Source: Tilletiopsis washingtonensis
Taxonomy: Eukaryota; Basidiomycota; Exobasidiomycetes; Entylomatales
DNA length: 24,157 nucleotides
Assembly (NCBI RefSeq): GCF_003144115.1
Contig: NW_020312005.1
Span: 1 to 24,157, forward strand
Direction of reading: 5' to 3'
The notes below the pieces were generated by a model. It was not told the DNA's origin, ran no database searches, and saw nothing but the letters and a program-made list of their open reading frames with translations. Below, one piece after another: positions 11,201-23,770 of this stretch (positions within the stretch are counted from its first letter, which is position 1; every line of letters starts with the position of its first letter). The translations under genes and the position numbers were made by a program.

Positions 11201-11342
11201 GAATGACGACGACGCATGACAGCGTCGGAAGATGCGAGATAGGCAGAGAGAACACGCCGCGATAGATGAGATGCTTCATGCTTGGCGGGTGTGAATGGCG
11301 AGATGTCATGCATTCACAATGGGTAGCACGAGTGCCGGGGCC
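8212..11342. other. 3.1-kb stretch without a recognisable gene
   Basis: This is the largest gap in the window, lying between the start of the LrgA-LrgB gene and the stop of the formaldehyde dehydrogenase gene (both minus strand). It must contain the LrgA-LrgB promoter. A TATA-like TCTATATGAA lies at about 8446-8455, and a GATAAG core at 9026-9031. Two long open frames occur: 8855-9928 on the minus strand and 9963-11219 on the plus strand (418 codons). Their products are Arg/Ser/Ala-rich, with no domain, membrane segment or family motif that I recognise. No tRNA box A/B pair, tandem array or transposon end was seen. A 16-bp perfect palindrome at 11179-11194 is of a length expected about once by chance. 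The stretch may hold a non-coding RNA, an unrecognised multi-exon gene, or only spacer. Confidence 0.5.

Positions 11343-11344
<2 letters not shown>
11303..11344. repeat. Dispersed 42-bp element, copy 2
   Basis: This is the partner of the element at 4972-5013 (40 of 42 identical, same orientation). Here it abuts the end of the formaldehyde dehydrogenase gene. Its right end covers two bases of that gene's TGA stop, which lies at 11343-11345 on the minus strand, so nearly the whole element would be the first part of the 3' untranslated region. Confidence 0.85.
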
Positions 11345-14588
<3,244 letters not shown>

Positions 14589-16981
14589 ATGGCCGGCCCT
14601 GCCTCCTCGCCGTACGGCCCCTGGCCGTCGCAGGCCAGTGCCTTCGTCTGTGCACTCAAGCGCGCTGCGGTCGCACCGGCGCTGGTGTCCATCCTCAAGC
14701 GGGAGCTCGCACACCTTGGCGATGCGCCGACGGATGCGCGCGAGCCCGCCTGGTCAGACGACAAGGCAGAGGACTGCGATGGCTGCCGCATCGGCATCCT
14801 CTTCACGTCGTACGACTGCCCCAGCTGCGATGCCGCCTTCTGCATCGAGTGCTTCGAAGCGCTAAAGGCGGACCCGGACGGACAGCTGCCGCAAAGCCTT
14901 GCCCGACTGCGTTGCCGCAAGAACGGCAGGAGAAAGAAGCGGGCGCGTAGCAGCAAGGGCAGGCCCTCCGAACACCCGCTGCACGTTCCCGCAGCACTGA
15001 GGCCCACGTCGCGCATGCCCCTCGACGAGCTCAAGACCGAGCTGCAGGCGCTCGAGATGGCCAGTGCCTCGCCGCTGTCCGTGCTGCTGCGCTCGCATTG
15101 CACGGCAGAGCCCGTCAGCGCGGAGTACCGGTACACCTTCAGCGCGTCCGCCGCCGCCCACCTGCGCTGGCTCGCCGGAGAACCCTTCGTCCTCGGCGGC
15201 GAGGCGTCGTCGTCAGTCTCGCCGGGAATCAGCTGCGTGCCCTACTCCTATGTTCCGCCGCGCGACGAGCAGCTTGTCCTCGTGGACGACTTTGCCAGAT
15301 GGGCGGTGGCTGCAGACGATCTGCCGGGCGCCGGCTTCTCTGTCGCCGACCTTCTCCGCCGCCTGGAGCTTCCGTACGCCGGAGCGAAGCCCGCGTTCTA
15401 CCTCCGCGACTGGCCGGCCTTGGACGAGCTGCCTGCCGAGGACGTCGAGCGCTTCTGCGCCAGTTTTTGGTCACTGCTGCCGTTTCCAAGCCTCGTCGAC
15501 GGCGGTCTGGATCTTCTCCGCTGCCTGCCCGACGGCGCTCGCCGTCGACTCGGCGGCCCGGCTCTCTTCGCCGGACAAGCCCCGGCATCAGGAACACCGG
15601 CTGCCACCAGCCTGCACCTCGACGCGTGCGACGCTGTCAACATCATGACAAGCGACGGCGAGGCTGAGTGGCTCATCTACGGCGCGCGCCACTGCAGCGC
15701 GGTTCTTGCGTTCCTCGAGTCGAGACAGGACCTGGCCGGCGCCTTTCAGGGCATGAACATCATGGTCGACATGTCGGACGACGATGTGGCGCGCCTGAGG
15801 GACCGCACAGGCGTTGCTCCTCTCTGCGTGACTCAGCGACGAGGCGACGCCGTCTTCGTGCCGGCGGGCTGCTGGCACCAGGTGAGTGCGGCGTATCGGC
15901 TGGAGCACACGCGGTACTGATCCGTGTCCAGGTCCGGAATCGCTCAGGCTCGCTCAAGCTTGCGGCCGACTTCTTTTCCGTTGCGTCCATCGACCGCGTA
16001 CTGCAGGTGACGCGCATGCGCAGTGAACGCAGACGAGCCGCGATGCTCGGCGATGCCGACGGCATAGACTGGGTCTCGGCAGAGCAGCTGCTTTGGCACG
16101 CGTGGAAGGCCGAATCGTCGGAGGCCGCAAGTGCAGAGCCGGTCGACCATCTGCCCGCTTATTGGCGATCCGGACTGGGCCCCGGCCTGCCTTCGCTCGC
16201 TGTGCAGCAGTTCCGCCTCGCAGCCGCTGTCCCGCTTGGCGAAAAGGGCGCGCAAGCTCTGCTGCATCTCCCGTCTGACCTGGGCGCGCTTCTGCACGCA
16301 TGGCCCAGCAGCGCGCTGCGCCCGGATCACCCGTGCACGCTCTGCAGCAAGCTAGACCGAGCAGAGGCTTGCATGCCTGCGGCAGAGACAGGCCGCCAGC
16401 GCAAGAGCGCAGCTGTGCGATGCGCGGCCTGCATGAAGGACCGCAAGGGATGCTCGTGGCAGCACGACGCTCCGGCCGGCGCTCCTGCTGCGGTGTCGCC
16501 CGCGGAGCAGGCTTTGGGCCGTGCAAGCGACCTCTACTGGGCAGCTACGCTCGAGAGGCTGGCAGGAACAGGCGCGGGCCCCTCGGATGCTCTCGCGGCC
16601 ATCTGTGCTAGCATTCACAAGCGCTCGCCGGGCAACGATGCTCAGACGCGTGCGCTTCTCACTGAGCTTGCCGGCGCGGCGCTCCAAGGCCCACGTGAGA
16701 TGAGCGTCGCTACTGCTGCGAGCGCCGCCCTTGCGGTGAGTGATGTATCCATCGCCTGTCCCCGAAAGAAACTGAGGCGTCGCCGCACCAGTGCTTGTCC
16801 GGTCAGCAGCGTCCGGCACCTTGACGTCTCGGCTCTCTCCGGCACGCTGCTCTACAATCGCGACTGCGCTGAGGTGTCTCGCCATCCTCTGCATGCATCA
16901 CCGGCCCCAGCGGCATCTCCTCGTATCTGCGTTCTGCGAGAGGGCTCACGCTCGTCACAACTAGCGGCGTCACACACCTAG
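14589..16981 (+). CDS. KDM3/JHDM2-like JmjC-domain protein with zinc-finger-like cysteine clusters
   Basis: This is a probable nuclear Fe(II)/2-oxoglutarate dioxygenase. KDM3-type relatives remove methyl groups from histone H3 lysine 9 and release formaldehyde. Two exons are deduced, 14589-15881 and 15932-16981 (intron 50 nt), giving 780 residues. An N-terminal cluster has C63, C66, C77, C80, C85 and C88 (CDGCRIG, CPSC, CIEC). A basic stretch RKNGRRKKRAR at about 110-120 could be a nuclear signal. The JmjC core has LHLDACDAVNIM, with predicted iron ligands H343 and D345. The third ligand, H430 in AGCWHQ, lies just before the intron, and VRNRSGSLKLAADFFS follows as in KDM3 proteins. A second cluster has C566, C569, C595, C598 and C605. 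The C-terminus includes PRKKLRRRR. ATG 14589 is preferred because upstream ATGs would translate the 26-bp array. The C-terminus is uncertain, because a possible intron exists at 16736-16791. Confidence 0.88.
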
Positions 16982-17508
16982 CGCAGGCGGACTGGAGATG
17001 AAGGCCGCATCAACAGGTCCTGCGCAAGGTCCGCTGCCTCATCCAAGTGCCGCAGCCGCAGGCGCACCTTTGCTGCGCTCTGCTGTTCCTGCGCCCTTCC
17101 GATTCGTAGTCACCGTCCCGTCGCTGCAGCTCATCCAGCTGCTCGGCACATACGGTCTCGACGGCAAGCCGGGCCTGCTCGAGATTCGCCAGGCCGACAG
17201 TCTGCGATTCCGGCATGCACCGAGGCGCGTGCGGGCTTCTTGACGAGCGAGGCAGACTCGTCCCTTCCGCCATAACCGAGGTCACTTCCGAGGACGCCAC
17301 CAGCGACCTTCAGCTCACCAGACGGCTCGCAGCGAGCAAACGGAACTGCTCCGCCGTGGCAGCAGCCTAGTTGACGTCGCCACCAAAACGCGATGGCGGA
17401 GCGATGAGAGGGTTGCAATCGATTCAGAGGCATTGCTACATGGGAGAGAGTGCATCGCTTCGGAGGCATTGCTACATGGATGCGAGTAGGGTGGTGGCAG
17501 AGGGCGAC
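16982..17508. other. Convergent intergenic region, JmjC gene / ENA gene, with conflicting short open frames
   Basis: The two flanking genes end toward each other here. A plus-strand frame from an ATG at 16998 to 17243 and a minus-strand frame covering 17010-17300 overlap, and both use mostly GC-ending codons. The plus product has a hydrophobic patch (VVTVPSLQLIQLLGTYGL). The minus product has a helical stretch (ANLEQARLAVETVCAEQLDE) but only GTG at its far end. Neither matches a family I know, and neither joins convincingly to a neighbour by splicing. The right part holds a 36-bp tandem duplication. Confidence 0.4.
17418..17489. repeat. 36-bp tandem duplication in the 3' flank of the ENA gene
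   Basis: Two units, 17418-17453 and 17454-17489, share their first 26 bases with two mismatches. The invariant core GAGGCATTGCTACATGG occurs in both. The block ends 19 bp from the ENA stop codon, so on the minus strand it would be transcribed as the start of the 3' untranslated region, reading CCATGTAGCAATGCCTC twice. Confidence 0.8.
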
Positions 17509-20500
17509 TCAGGCCTTCTCGCCGGACACCTCGGCGGCTGCAGCCTCGGCGGCCTCGGCCGCCTTCATCTTGCGCCACTGCACGCCGTCGCCGCCGCCCG
17601 AGACGCGCGTGAGCCAGGGCCAGCGGCCGCGGCGCGCCAGCATCTTCCACGCCTCGACGACGGCGAGGAAGATGACGACGCCGGCGAGACAGAGGCCCCA
17701 TGCGGCGCCCTTCATGGGCGCATGCTTGAGCACGTCGCGCCAGCCGGGCACGTACACGCTGAACGGCACGATGGCGATGCCGACGACGACGCTCCAGAGC
17801 AGAAAGGGGTTCTGCTTGAGCCGCTGGACGGGGTGCAGCGTGAAGAAGCTCTCCTCGATACTGAGCAGCTCCCACGTGATGAAGATGGCCTGGAAGAAGA
17901 GCGTGCTGAACGTCGCCGCGCGCGCCTCAAAGACGCCGTCGCAGACGCCCGCGAGCGTGGCACTGCCCTCGTGCAGCGTCTCGTTGCACTCGACGCCCAG
18001 CTCGCCGCCGTGGACGCCGTAGATCATCGCGACGAAGACGGCGAGACAGAGCACGCCCATCGTCGAGCCGTACACGAAGAGATCGAAGATGACCTGCCGG
18101 CTAAACGCCGACTCCTTGGACGGCTTGCGGCGCATCAGGTCCGGCTGCGGCAGCTCGAAGCCGAGGCCGATGGCGGGAAGACCGACGACTGCAGCGCGTG
18201 TCAGCGAAGAGCGGAGCCGCGTAGGATGGACACTCACGAAGGTTGAGGAACAAGATGCCGAGCGGCGCGATCGGGAAGATGCTCTCCGGGTCGGGCGCAT
18301 TGTCGCGCAGGGCGAGGCCGATGAGCAACAGGATGACCTCTGCGACATTGACGACGAGCAGCGCGACGAGGAACTGTGGGCGAGAGGGTGAGCAAGGGAC
18401 AGGCGCATCGGCGAGCGACGCAGCGACGCACCTTCTTGATCGAGTCAAAGACACAGCGGCCCTGCCGGATGCCCTCGGTGATGCTGCTGAAGCAGTCGTC
18501 GGTGATGATGAGCGCCGACGAGTCCTTTGCAATGTCCGTGCCCGAGCCCATGGCGACGCCGATGTCGGCGTTCTTGAGCGCCGGGGCATCATTGACGCCG
18601 TCGCCCGTCATGGCGCCGCGCATGCCGCGGCGGCGCGCCGCCTTGATGAGGCGCACCTTGGTCTGCGGCGTGCAGCGCGCAATGACGAGCGGCAGCGACT
18701 CGAGCGCATCAATGTCGGCGTCGGTGAGCGCGTCGAAGCGTGTGGCGTTGGTGACGAGGGCGTCGATGTGTTCGGCCGAGTGCGTGGCGAGGTCCGGCAG
18801 GATGCCGACCTGCAGGGCGATGGCGTGCGCCGTGGCCTGCTCGTCGCCCGTCACCATGATGACGGAGATGCCGGCCGTGTGGCACGTGGCGACGGCGCCG
18901 GCCGTCTCGGGACGCGGCGGGTCGTACAGGCCGGCGAGGGCCACAAAGTCAAAGTGACACTCGGCCTCGGTGCGCGCCATGAGCTCGCCGCGCGCCTCCT
19001 TCTTGTCCTTGGCGTCGTCGATGTCGGCCGCGCCGACGCGGCGCTGTGCGAACGCCAAGACGCGCAGGCCCTTGGAGGCCATGCGCCGCATCTGTGCGCG
19101 AATGTCGGCGCGCAGAGCGTCGTCGAGCGGCACCGTGGCGTCGTCGCGACGAAGGCCCGTGCAGCACTCGAGCACACGGTCGAGGCCGCCCTTCATGAAT
19201 AGGCGGTACACGTCGGGCTCGGCGCGGCTGCGGTACATGCTCGTCATGCGCTTGGTGGCCGAGTCGAAGGGGTGCTCCTGCGCCAGCGTGTACTGCGCAT
19301 CGGCGCCTTCGGTGAGCGATGCGCGGCCGAGCGAGCACTTGTGCGCAAAGACTTGCAGCGCCAGCTCGGTCGGGTCGCCGCGGCCGGACCACGTGCCGGC
19401 GTCGTCCTGCGCGAGCGTGGCGACGTTGCAGAGCGCCGCGGCCTCGACGAGACTGTGCATGGCCGGCGGGTACGTGCCGGCGTCGAAGCGCGTCTCGCCC
19501 TGGAACACCTGCCCGGCAGGCTCGAGCGCCGGGCCGCTGTGGTCGACGCCGAAGCTGTGGCCGTCTGCCGCATCGCGCGCCGGCAGCCACGCCTCGCGCA
19601 CGACCATCTTGCCGAGCGTGAGGGTGCCCGTCTTGTCCGAGCAGATGACGTCGACGCCACCGAGCGCCTCGAGGGCCTCAAGACGACGCACGATGACGCC
19701 GGACTTGGCCATCCGCGACGCGCCGGCGGCGAAGCAGATGGAAAGCACGGCGATGAGCGACTCGGGCAGCACGCCGATGGCGAGTGCGACGGCATACAGG
19801 ATGGTCTGCAGACGGGTGAGCACATGCATGGGCCTGGCACACGCGAAGCGCCACTCACCTCGTCGGTCAGCTCAAAGGTGGCGACGCTGAACACGATGAT
19901 GACGCAGAGGATGGCCAGGCCGAGGAGCACGAGGGCGAAGAGCGAGAGCTTGATCTGCAGCGGCGTGCCGTCGCGCAGGCCGAGGAAGCGCGCCATGGTC
20001 TCCCACACGCGGCGGTACCACGGCCAGGCGCGCTGCGCGGCACGGCGCTCGGCGCGCGTGTCCATGGCGGCGGCGATGACGCCGAGCTGCGTCGTGGCAC
20101 CGGTGGCGCAGACGACGCCGCGGCCACGGCCCTTGGTCACGACGGTGCCGGCGTAGGCGAGATTGATGCGGTCCGCCGGGCCAAGCTCGGCGCCGTGCTC
20201 GAGGGCGTCGAGCATCTTGGCCACGGGCACCGACTCGCCGGTGAGCGACGCCTCATCCACCTCGAGGTTGACGAGCGGCGCGATGAGGCGCACGTCGGCC
20301 GGCAGCAGGTCGCCGGCGCCGAAGACGATGACGTCGCCGAGCACCAGCTCGCGGCTCGGCACGGTGAGGAGCGCGCCGGCACGCAGCACCGTCGACGTGG
20401 GCGCCGAGAGGGTGCGCAGCGAGTTCATCGTCTGCTCGGCGCGCCACTCCTGCACGAAGCCGATGGCCACGTTGACGAGGATGACGACGGCGACGACGGC

Positions 20501-21022
20501 ACCCTCGACCCAGTCGCGCACGCCAAACGACAGCGCCATGGCGGCGAGCAGGATGACGGTGAGCGCATTGGCCACCTGGCGCAGCAGAATGTCGCCCGCC
20601 GAGACCTTTTTGCTCTCGCGGATCGTGTTGGGCCCGTGGGCCGCGAGGCGCGCCGCGGCAGCGTCGGGCGTGAGGCCGGCGTCGGCGTGCGAGTCGAGCG
20701 CCGCAAGGACGGCGTCGGCGGAGAGAATGTGCGGCAGCAGCGTGTCGGCGTCACGCGTCAGTGAATGCGGTTGCAGCACTCGAGCGGCGCGGGCGCCGGC
20801 AGGAGGCGCGCGGGCAGAGTGCGGCGAGGGCGGCGCGGAGCTGCTGGCGCCGCTGGAGAGGGTGCTGAGGGAGCGTGCGAGCGTGGGGTGCGTGCTGCCG
20901 GCGAGGGCAGCGCGCGTATCAGGCGGCTCGGGCTCGTCGGCGGGGCGTGCGGCGCCGTCGGCTGCGGCATGCTGCGCGCTGCCGTGGGCGGCAGCAGAGA
21001 CGTGCGCGGCATTGTTGGCCAT
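17509..21022 (-). CDS. ENA1: ENA-type Na+/K+ efflux P-type ATPase (type IID)
   Basis: This membrane ATPase pumps sodium or potassium out of fungal cells. Four exons are deduced: 19859-21022, 18432-19805, 18238-18373 and 17509-18188 (introns 53, 58 and 49 nt), giving 1117 residues, a normal length. Motifs in order are VGFVQEW-like FVQEWRAEQTMNSLRTLSAPTS (about 189-210, typical of ENA pumps), TGES (261-264), LPES in the fourth membrane segment (401-404), CSDKTGTLT with phosphorylated D445, GRGDPTELALQVF (529-541), KGG (593-595), TGDGVNDAPALK (788-799), and a C-terminal set of membrane segments with LPQPDLMRRKP. About 90 residues of Ser/Ala/Pro-rich tail precede the pump. ATG 21022 was chosen, although the frame stays open further upstream. 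Two GCCAAG-type PacC cores (21222-21227 and 21298-21303) lie upstream. ENA genes are often alkali-induced, but hexamers this common are expected by chance. Confidence 0.93.
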
Positions 21023-22114
21023 CGATTGAGGGGGGGTGGTGGTGGTGCGCGTGAGGTTGGGCGTGTGCGGTGCGGCCGCAGGGGGTGTGGAAGCGGGATC
21101 GGAGGAGGTGGCCCGCGCTGCGCTGCTTATGAGGCGGGCGCCGATAGGCGGTGCGCGGCGCAGGTGCCGGCCGTGGAGGAGTGCCGCGCGCTGCCCCGCA
21201 GTGCCTGCTGTGCCTGTCCGCCTTGGCGCGCCCAACACGCGCTCCGCTGCCGAGGCGCCCGTGTGAGCGAGGCTGTGCTCGGCCGCCCGTCGTCAGCGCC
21301 AAGGCCGGCTATCGCACCGCATCGCGTGAGCGTCCGTCGCGGCACCTGGGCAGTGTGGTGCGCGCTGCCCGGCCACGTGCGCGGGCACTGCACCGGCGGG
21401 CCCTGAGAGGCGCTGGACGCTGCGCCGCAACGCGCGATCGAGCCGCTCGTCATCGTCGCCGCGCACGCGGCAGTGCGGCGTGCTGCTCGCGTGCCTCTCT
21501 CTGGCGCGATCTCGCACGCCCAGCGGTTCCGCAACGGCGCTCCTCGGCCTCCTCGGCTCCCGCTCGCCTCATGCTGCGCATGGACGCCCGCCGAGCCCGC
21601 TCCAAGCTCGCAGCACCCTTCAGCTTGTGCTTCACTTCATGCTTCACGCGTCCGCTGCGATTGGCAAGCGCAGCAGCAGCAGCAGCCGTCTTGCGGGCGC
21701 GGCCTCGGCATTCTCGCAGACGCGCGATGGCAAATGGCGGGCCCGCGCGGCGCACGCCGATGAGCAGCATAAGAGGGCGCCGCTGTGCTCTCTGTGCCGC
21801 TGTGAGTCGAGTCTGGGGTGCACGTGGCCGCTCTCCGTCTGCGGCCTGATGTGGGGGGCGTGGGAGCATGCCGTGGCGTTACTTCACCTCGTCCTAGACT
21901 TGCTTGTGCTGCCCCGATCCCAGCGATTCCAAGGCAGGGCATGGCACTGCTGTCGAGCCGCTGCCACATTCTGCAGTCAGAACCCCCAGGGCGCACTAGC
22001 CGCAGCTGCCGCAGCTGGCTCACGCGCCTGCCCGTCCTGTTCGCGACCTTGCGACCGAGCGCTGAGGCTCCTGTAGCAAATTGCACACCCGCAAGCCCCT
22101 ACCCCTCCGCTGCT
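21023..22114. promoter_or_regulatory. Upstream region of the ENA gene and 3' flank of the short-chain dehydrogenase gene
   Basis: This stretch of about 1.1 kb lies between two genes on the minus strand, so it should contain the terminator of the dehydrogenase and the promoter of the ENA pump. A plus-strand G-run (about 21029-21037) sits just upstream of the ENA ATG. On the plus strand at about 21625-21655, TGCTTCAC occurs twice within 20 bases. Two PacC-like hexamers are noted under the ENA gene. Short open frames on both strands have no recognisable content, and no RNA gene was seen. Confidence 0.45.
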
Positions 22115-23490
22115 TCAGTACTCGTACTTCCTGTGCGCCACCTTTGCCAGCACCCTGGGGCTGTGCGCAAGGAAGACACAAGCAATGGGTGAGCCCCCGC
22201 CACACACACTCTCCTGTCGTGGCAGCGCACACTCACAAGAGGGCCATGCCGAGGCGCGCAAAGCGGTACTTTGGCGGCATCAGCAGCTCTCCCTGCGTCT
22301 GGCGATCGACGGCGAGGATGGTCTGTTGGGCGACGTGCTCGGCCGTCAGGACGTCGCTCTTGCTCTCCCTGTCCCAGCTCGAGTCGCGCGCGCCACTCTC
22401 CTCCGGCGCGCCATCGACGGCGCCGGCACGGAAGCCCGTGGCGATGGTGCCGGGCAGGACGTGCAGGAAGCGCACGTGTGCGCGCCTGCTGTCTGCCTTG
22501 GCCTGCGCGGCGGCCTCGAGCGCGAGCCCCTGCAGCAGCATGTGCTGTCCGGCCTTGGAGGCGCCGTACAGCGCACGTGTGGGCGCCGGGACGAGGCCGG
22601 CGAGCGAGCCGAGCGTGCTGAATGCCGGCTCGGCGGAGCTGAGCTGCAGAAGCGGCAGCTGGCAAGAAACGACGCGGCGACCATCAGCAGCAGCTGCAAA
22701 ATCCGCCGTCCCCATGCGGGCGGCATACGTACCAGAGCCGTGGCGCACATGGCGGTGGCCGCGATGTTGGCATCGAGGATCGTGTGGCTGGCCTTGGCCA
22801 CGGCCTGCAGGCCCGAGAGACTGGCATGCTCGCCGCGGTGCTTGGAGCCCTTGCGGGCAAAGGCCGCCGGCACCCTGCGGAGCGGGTCGACGCCGGCGAT
22901 GGCGAGAATGGGGCGCAGCGCCGCGAGGCCGAAGAGGAGGTGCACCGTGTCGATGCCCTCGAGAGCTGCCGGCCAGAGGTGAGTAGCTGGTCGCGCCCGG
23001 GGGACAGCAGCGCGGCGTCACACTTACCCTCGAGGCACTCGTCTCGGATGCGCAGCACGTCCTCGGGCTTGGTGCAGTCGGCGACGATGACGCGCGCGCG
23101 GCGCCTGGCGCGCGCCTCCCAGCCGGGCGCCTCGCCGCTCATCTCCCACTCCTCGCCCCTGCTGCGCAGCTCCTCGCACTCTTGGCGCACCTTCTCCAGC
23201 TCGGCCTCTCGGCGGCCGACGAGGACAAGGTCGGTGCATCCGCGCGCCGCGTACTGCCGCGCCAGCGCACGCCCGACGCCCGAAGAGGCGCCGAGGAGCA
23301 GCACGCGCTCGCGGTACGGCGGCACGCGCGTCTGCCGCGGGCGCGCGCGCAGCGCAAAGAGCAGCAGAAAGGGCAGCGGCGCGAGCAGCAGCACGCACGC
23401 CAGCGCCTGCGGCAGCCAGGACGGCACGTCGCGCCCGCCGAGGGCAAAGAGCGCGACGAGCCAGTCGGGCGCGACGGTGGCGTCGAGCAT
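22115..23490 (-). CDS. Membrane-anchored short-chain dehydrogenase/reductase
   Basis: This is an NAD(P)-dependent oxidoreductase of the classical short-chain dehydrogenase fold. Four exons are deduced: 23028-23490, 22733-22965, 22237-22658 and 22115-22160 (introns 62, 74 and 76 nt), giving 387 residues. An N-terminal hydrophobic helix (about 27-48, rich in Leu/Ala) suggests membrane anchoring, perhaps in the endoplasmic reticulum. The cofactor loop is GASSGVG (67-73), followed by LVLVGRREAELEKV. The catalytic tyrosine and lysine are Y263 and K267 (YGASKAG), and S250 is the likely catalytic serine. The last intron was placed because splicing to the 46-nt final exon gives LGMALFPRVLAKVAHRKYEY, typical of the C-terminus of such enzymes, whereas read-through stops at once after LGMALL. 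The substrate is unknown. The gene is divergent from another short-chain dehydrogenase, with 280 bp between start codons. Confidence 0.9.
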
Positions 23491-23770
23491 GGTGGTGGTG
23501 TGGAAGGTGGATGCGATGCGATGCGCTGCGCTGCGATGCGGCGTGGATGGATGCACATCGGATCTGCTGACGCACGGCCCGGCACCGCGCCGCCTTCGGC
23601 ACTCGGGCTGCGGGGAAGCCGCCGCGCCTGCTGCCGCTCGGGCCGCCTTCGCTTTCAGCGCCCCGCATTGATGCTTGCCTCGCTCGCTGCCAGGCTCGCC
23701 GCTCGTGCCTGCGCTCCGCCATCGCCCGCCCCTCGCCGCACCTCGCTCCTCTCTGCGCTCGCCCCCCGCC
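23491..23770. promoter_or_regulatory. 280-bp bidirectional promoter region between two short-chain dehydrogenases
   Basis: The two start codons face away from each other across this short region, which therefore must serve both genes. It contains a pentanucleotide repeat near the minus-strand gene. A pyrimidine-rich plus-strand tract (about 23720-23770) ends at the start codon of the plus-strand gene. No TATA box was recognised. Confidence 0.6.
23511..23540. repeat. Pentanucleotide microsatellite (ATGCG/CTGCG) x 6
   Basis: Six consecutive 5-bp units read ATGCG three times, CTGCG twice and ATGCG once. They lie 21-50 bp upstream of the minus-strand dehydrogenase start codon, probably in its 5' untranslated region. 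Confidence 0.85.

Noticed and set aside
21222-21303. Two PacC/Rim101-like GCCAAG cores upstream of the ENA gene
   Set aside because: A rough estimate for this composition predicts about two such hexamers per kilobase on both strands, so they are not evidence of pH control on their own.
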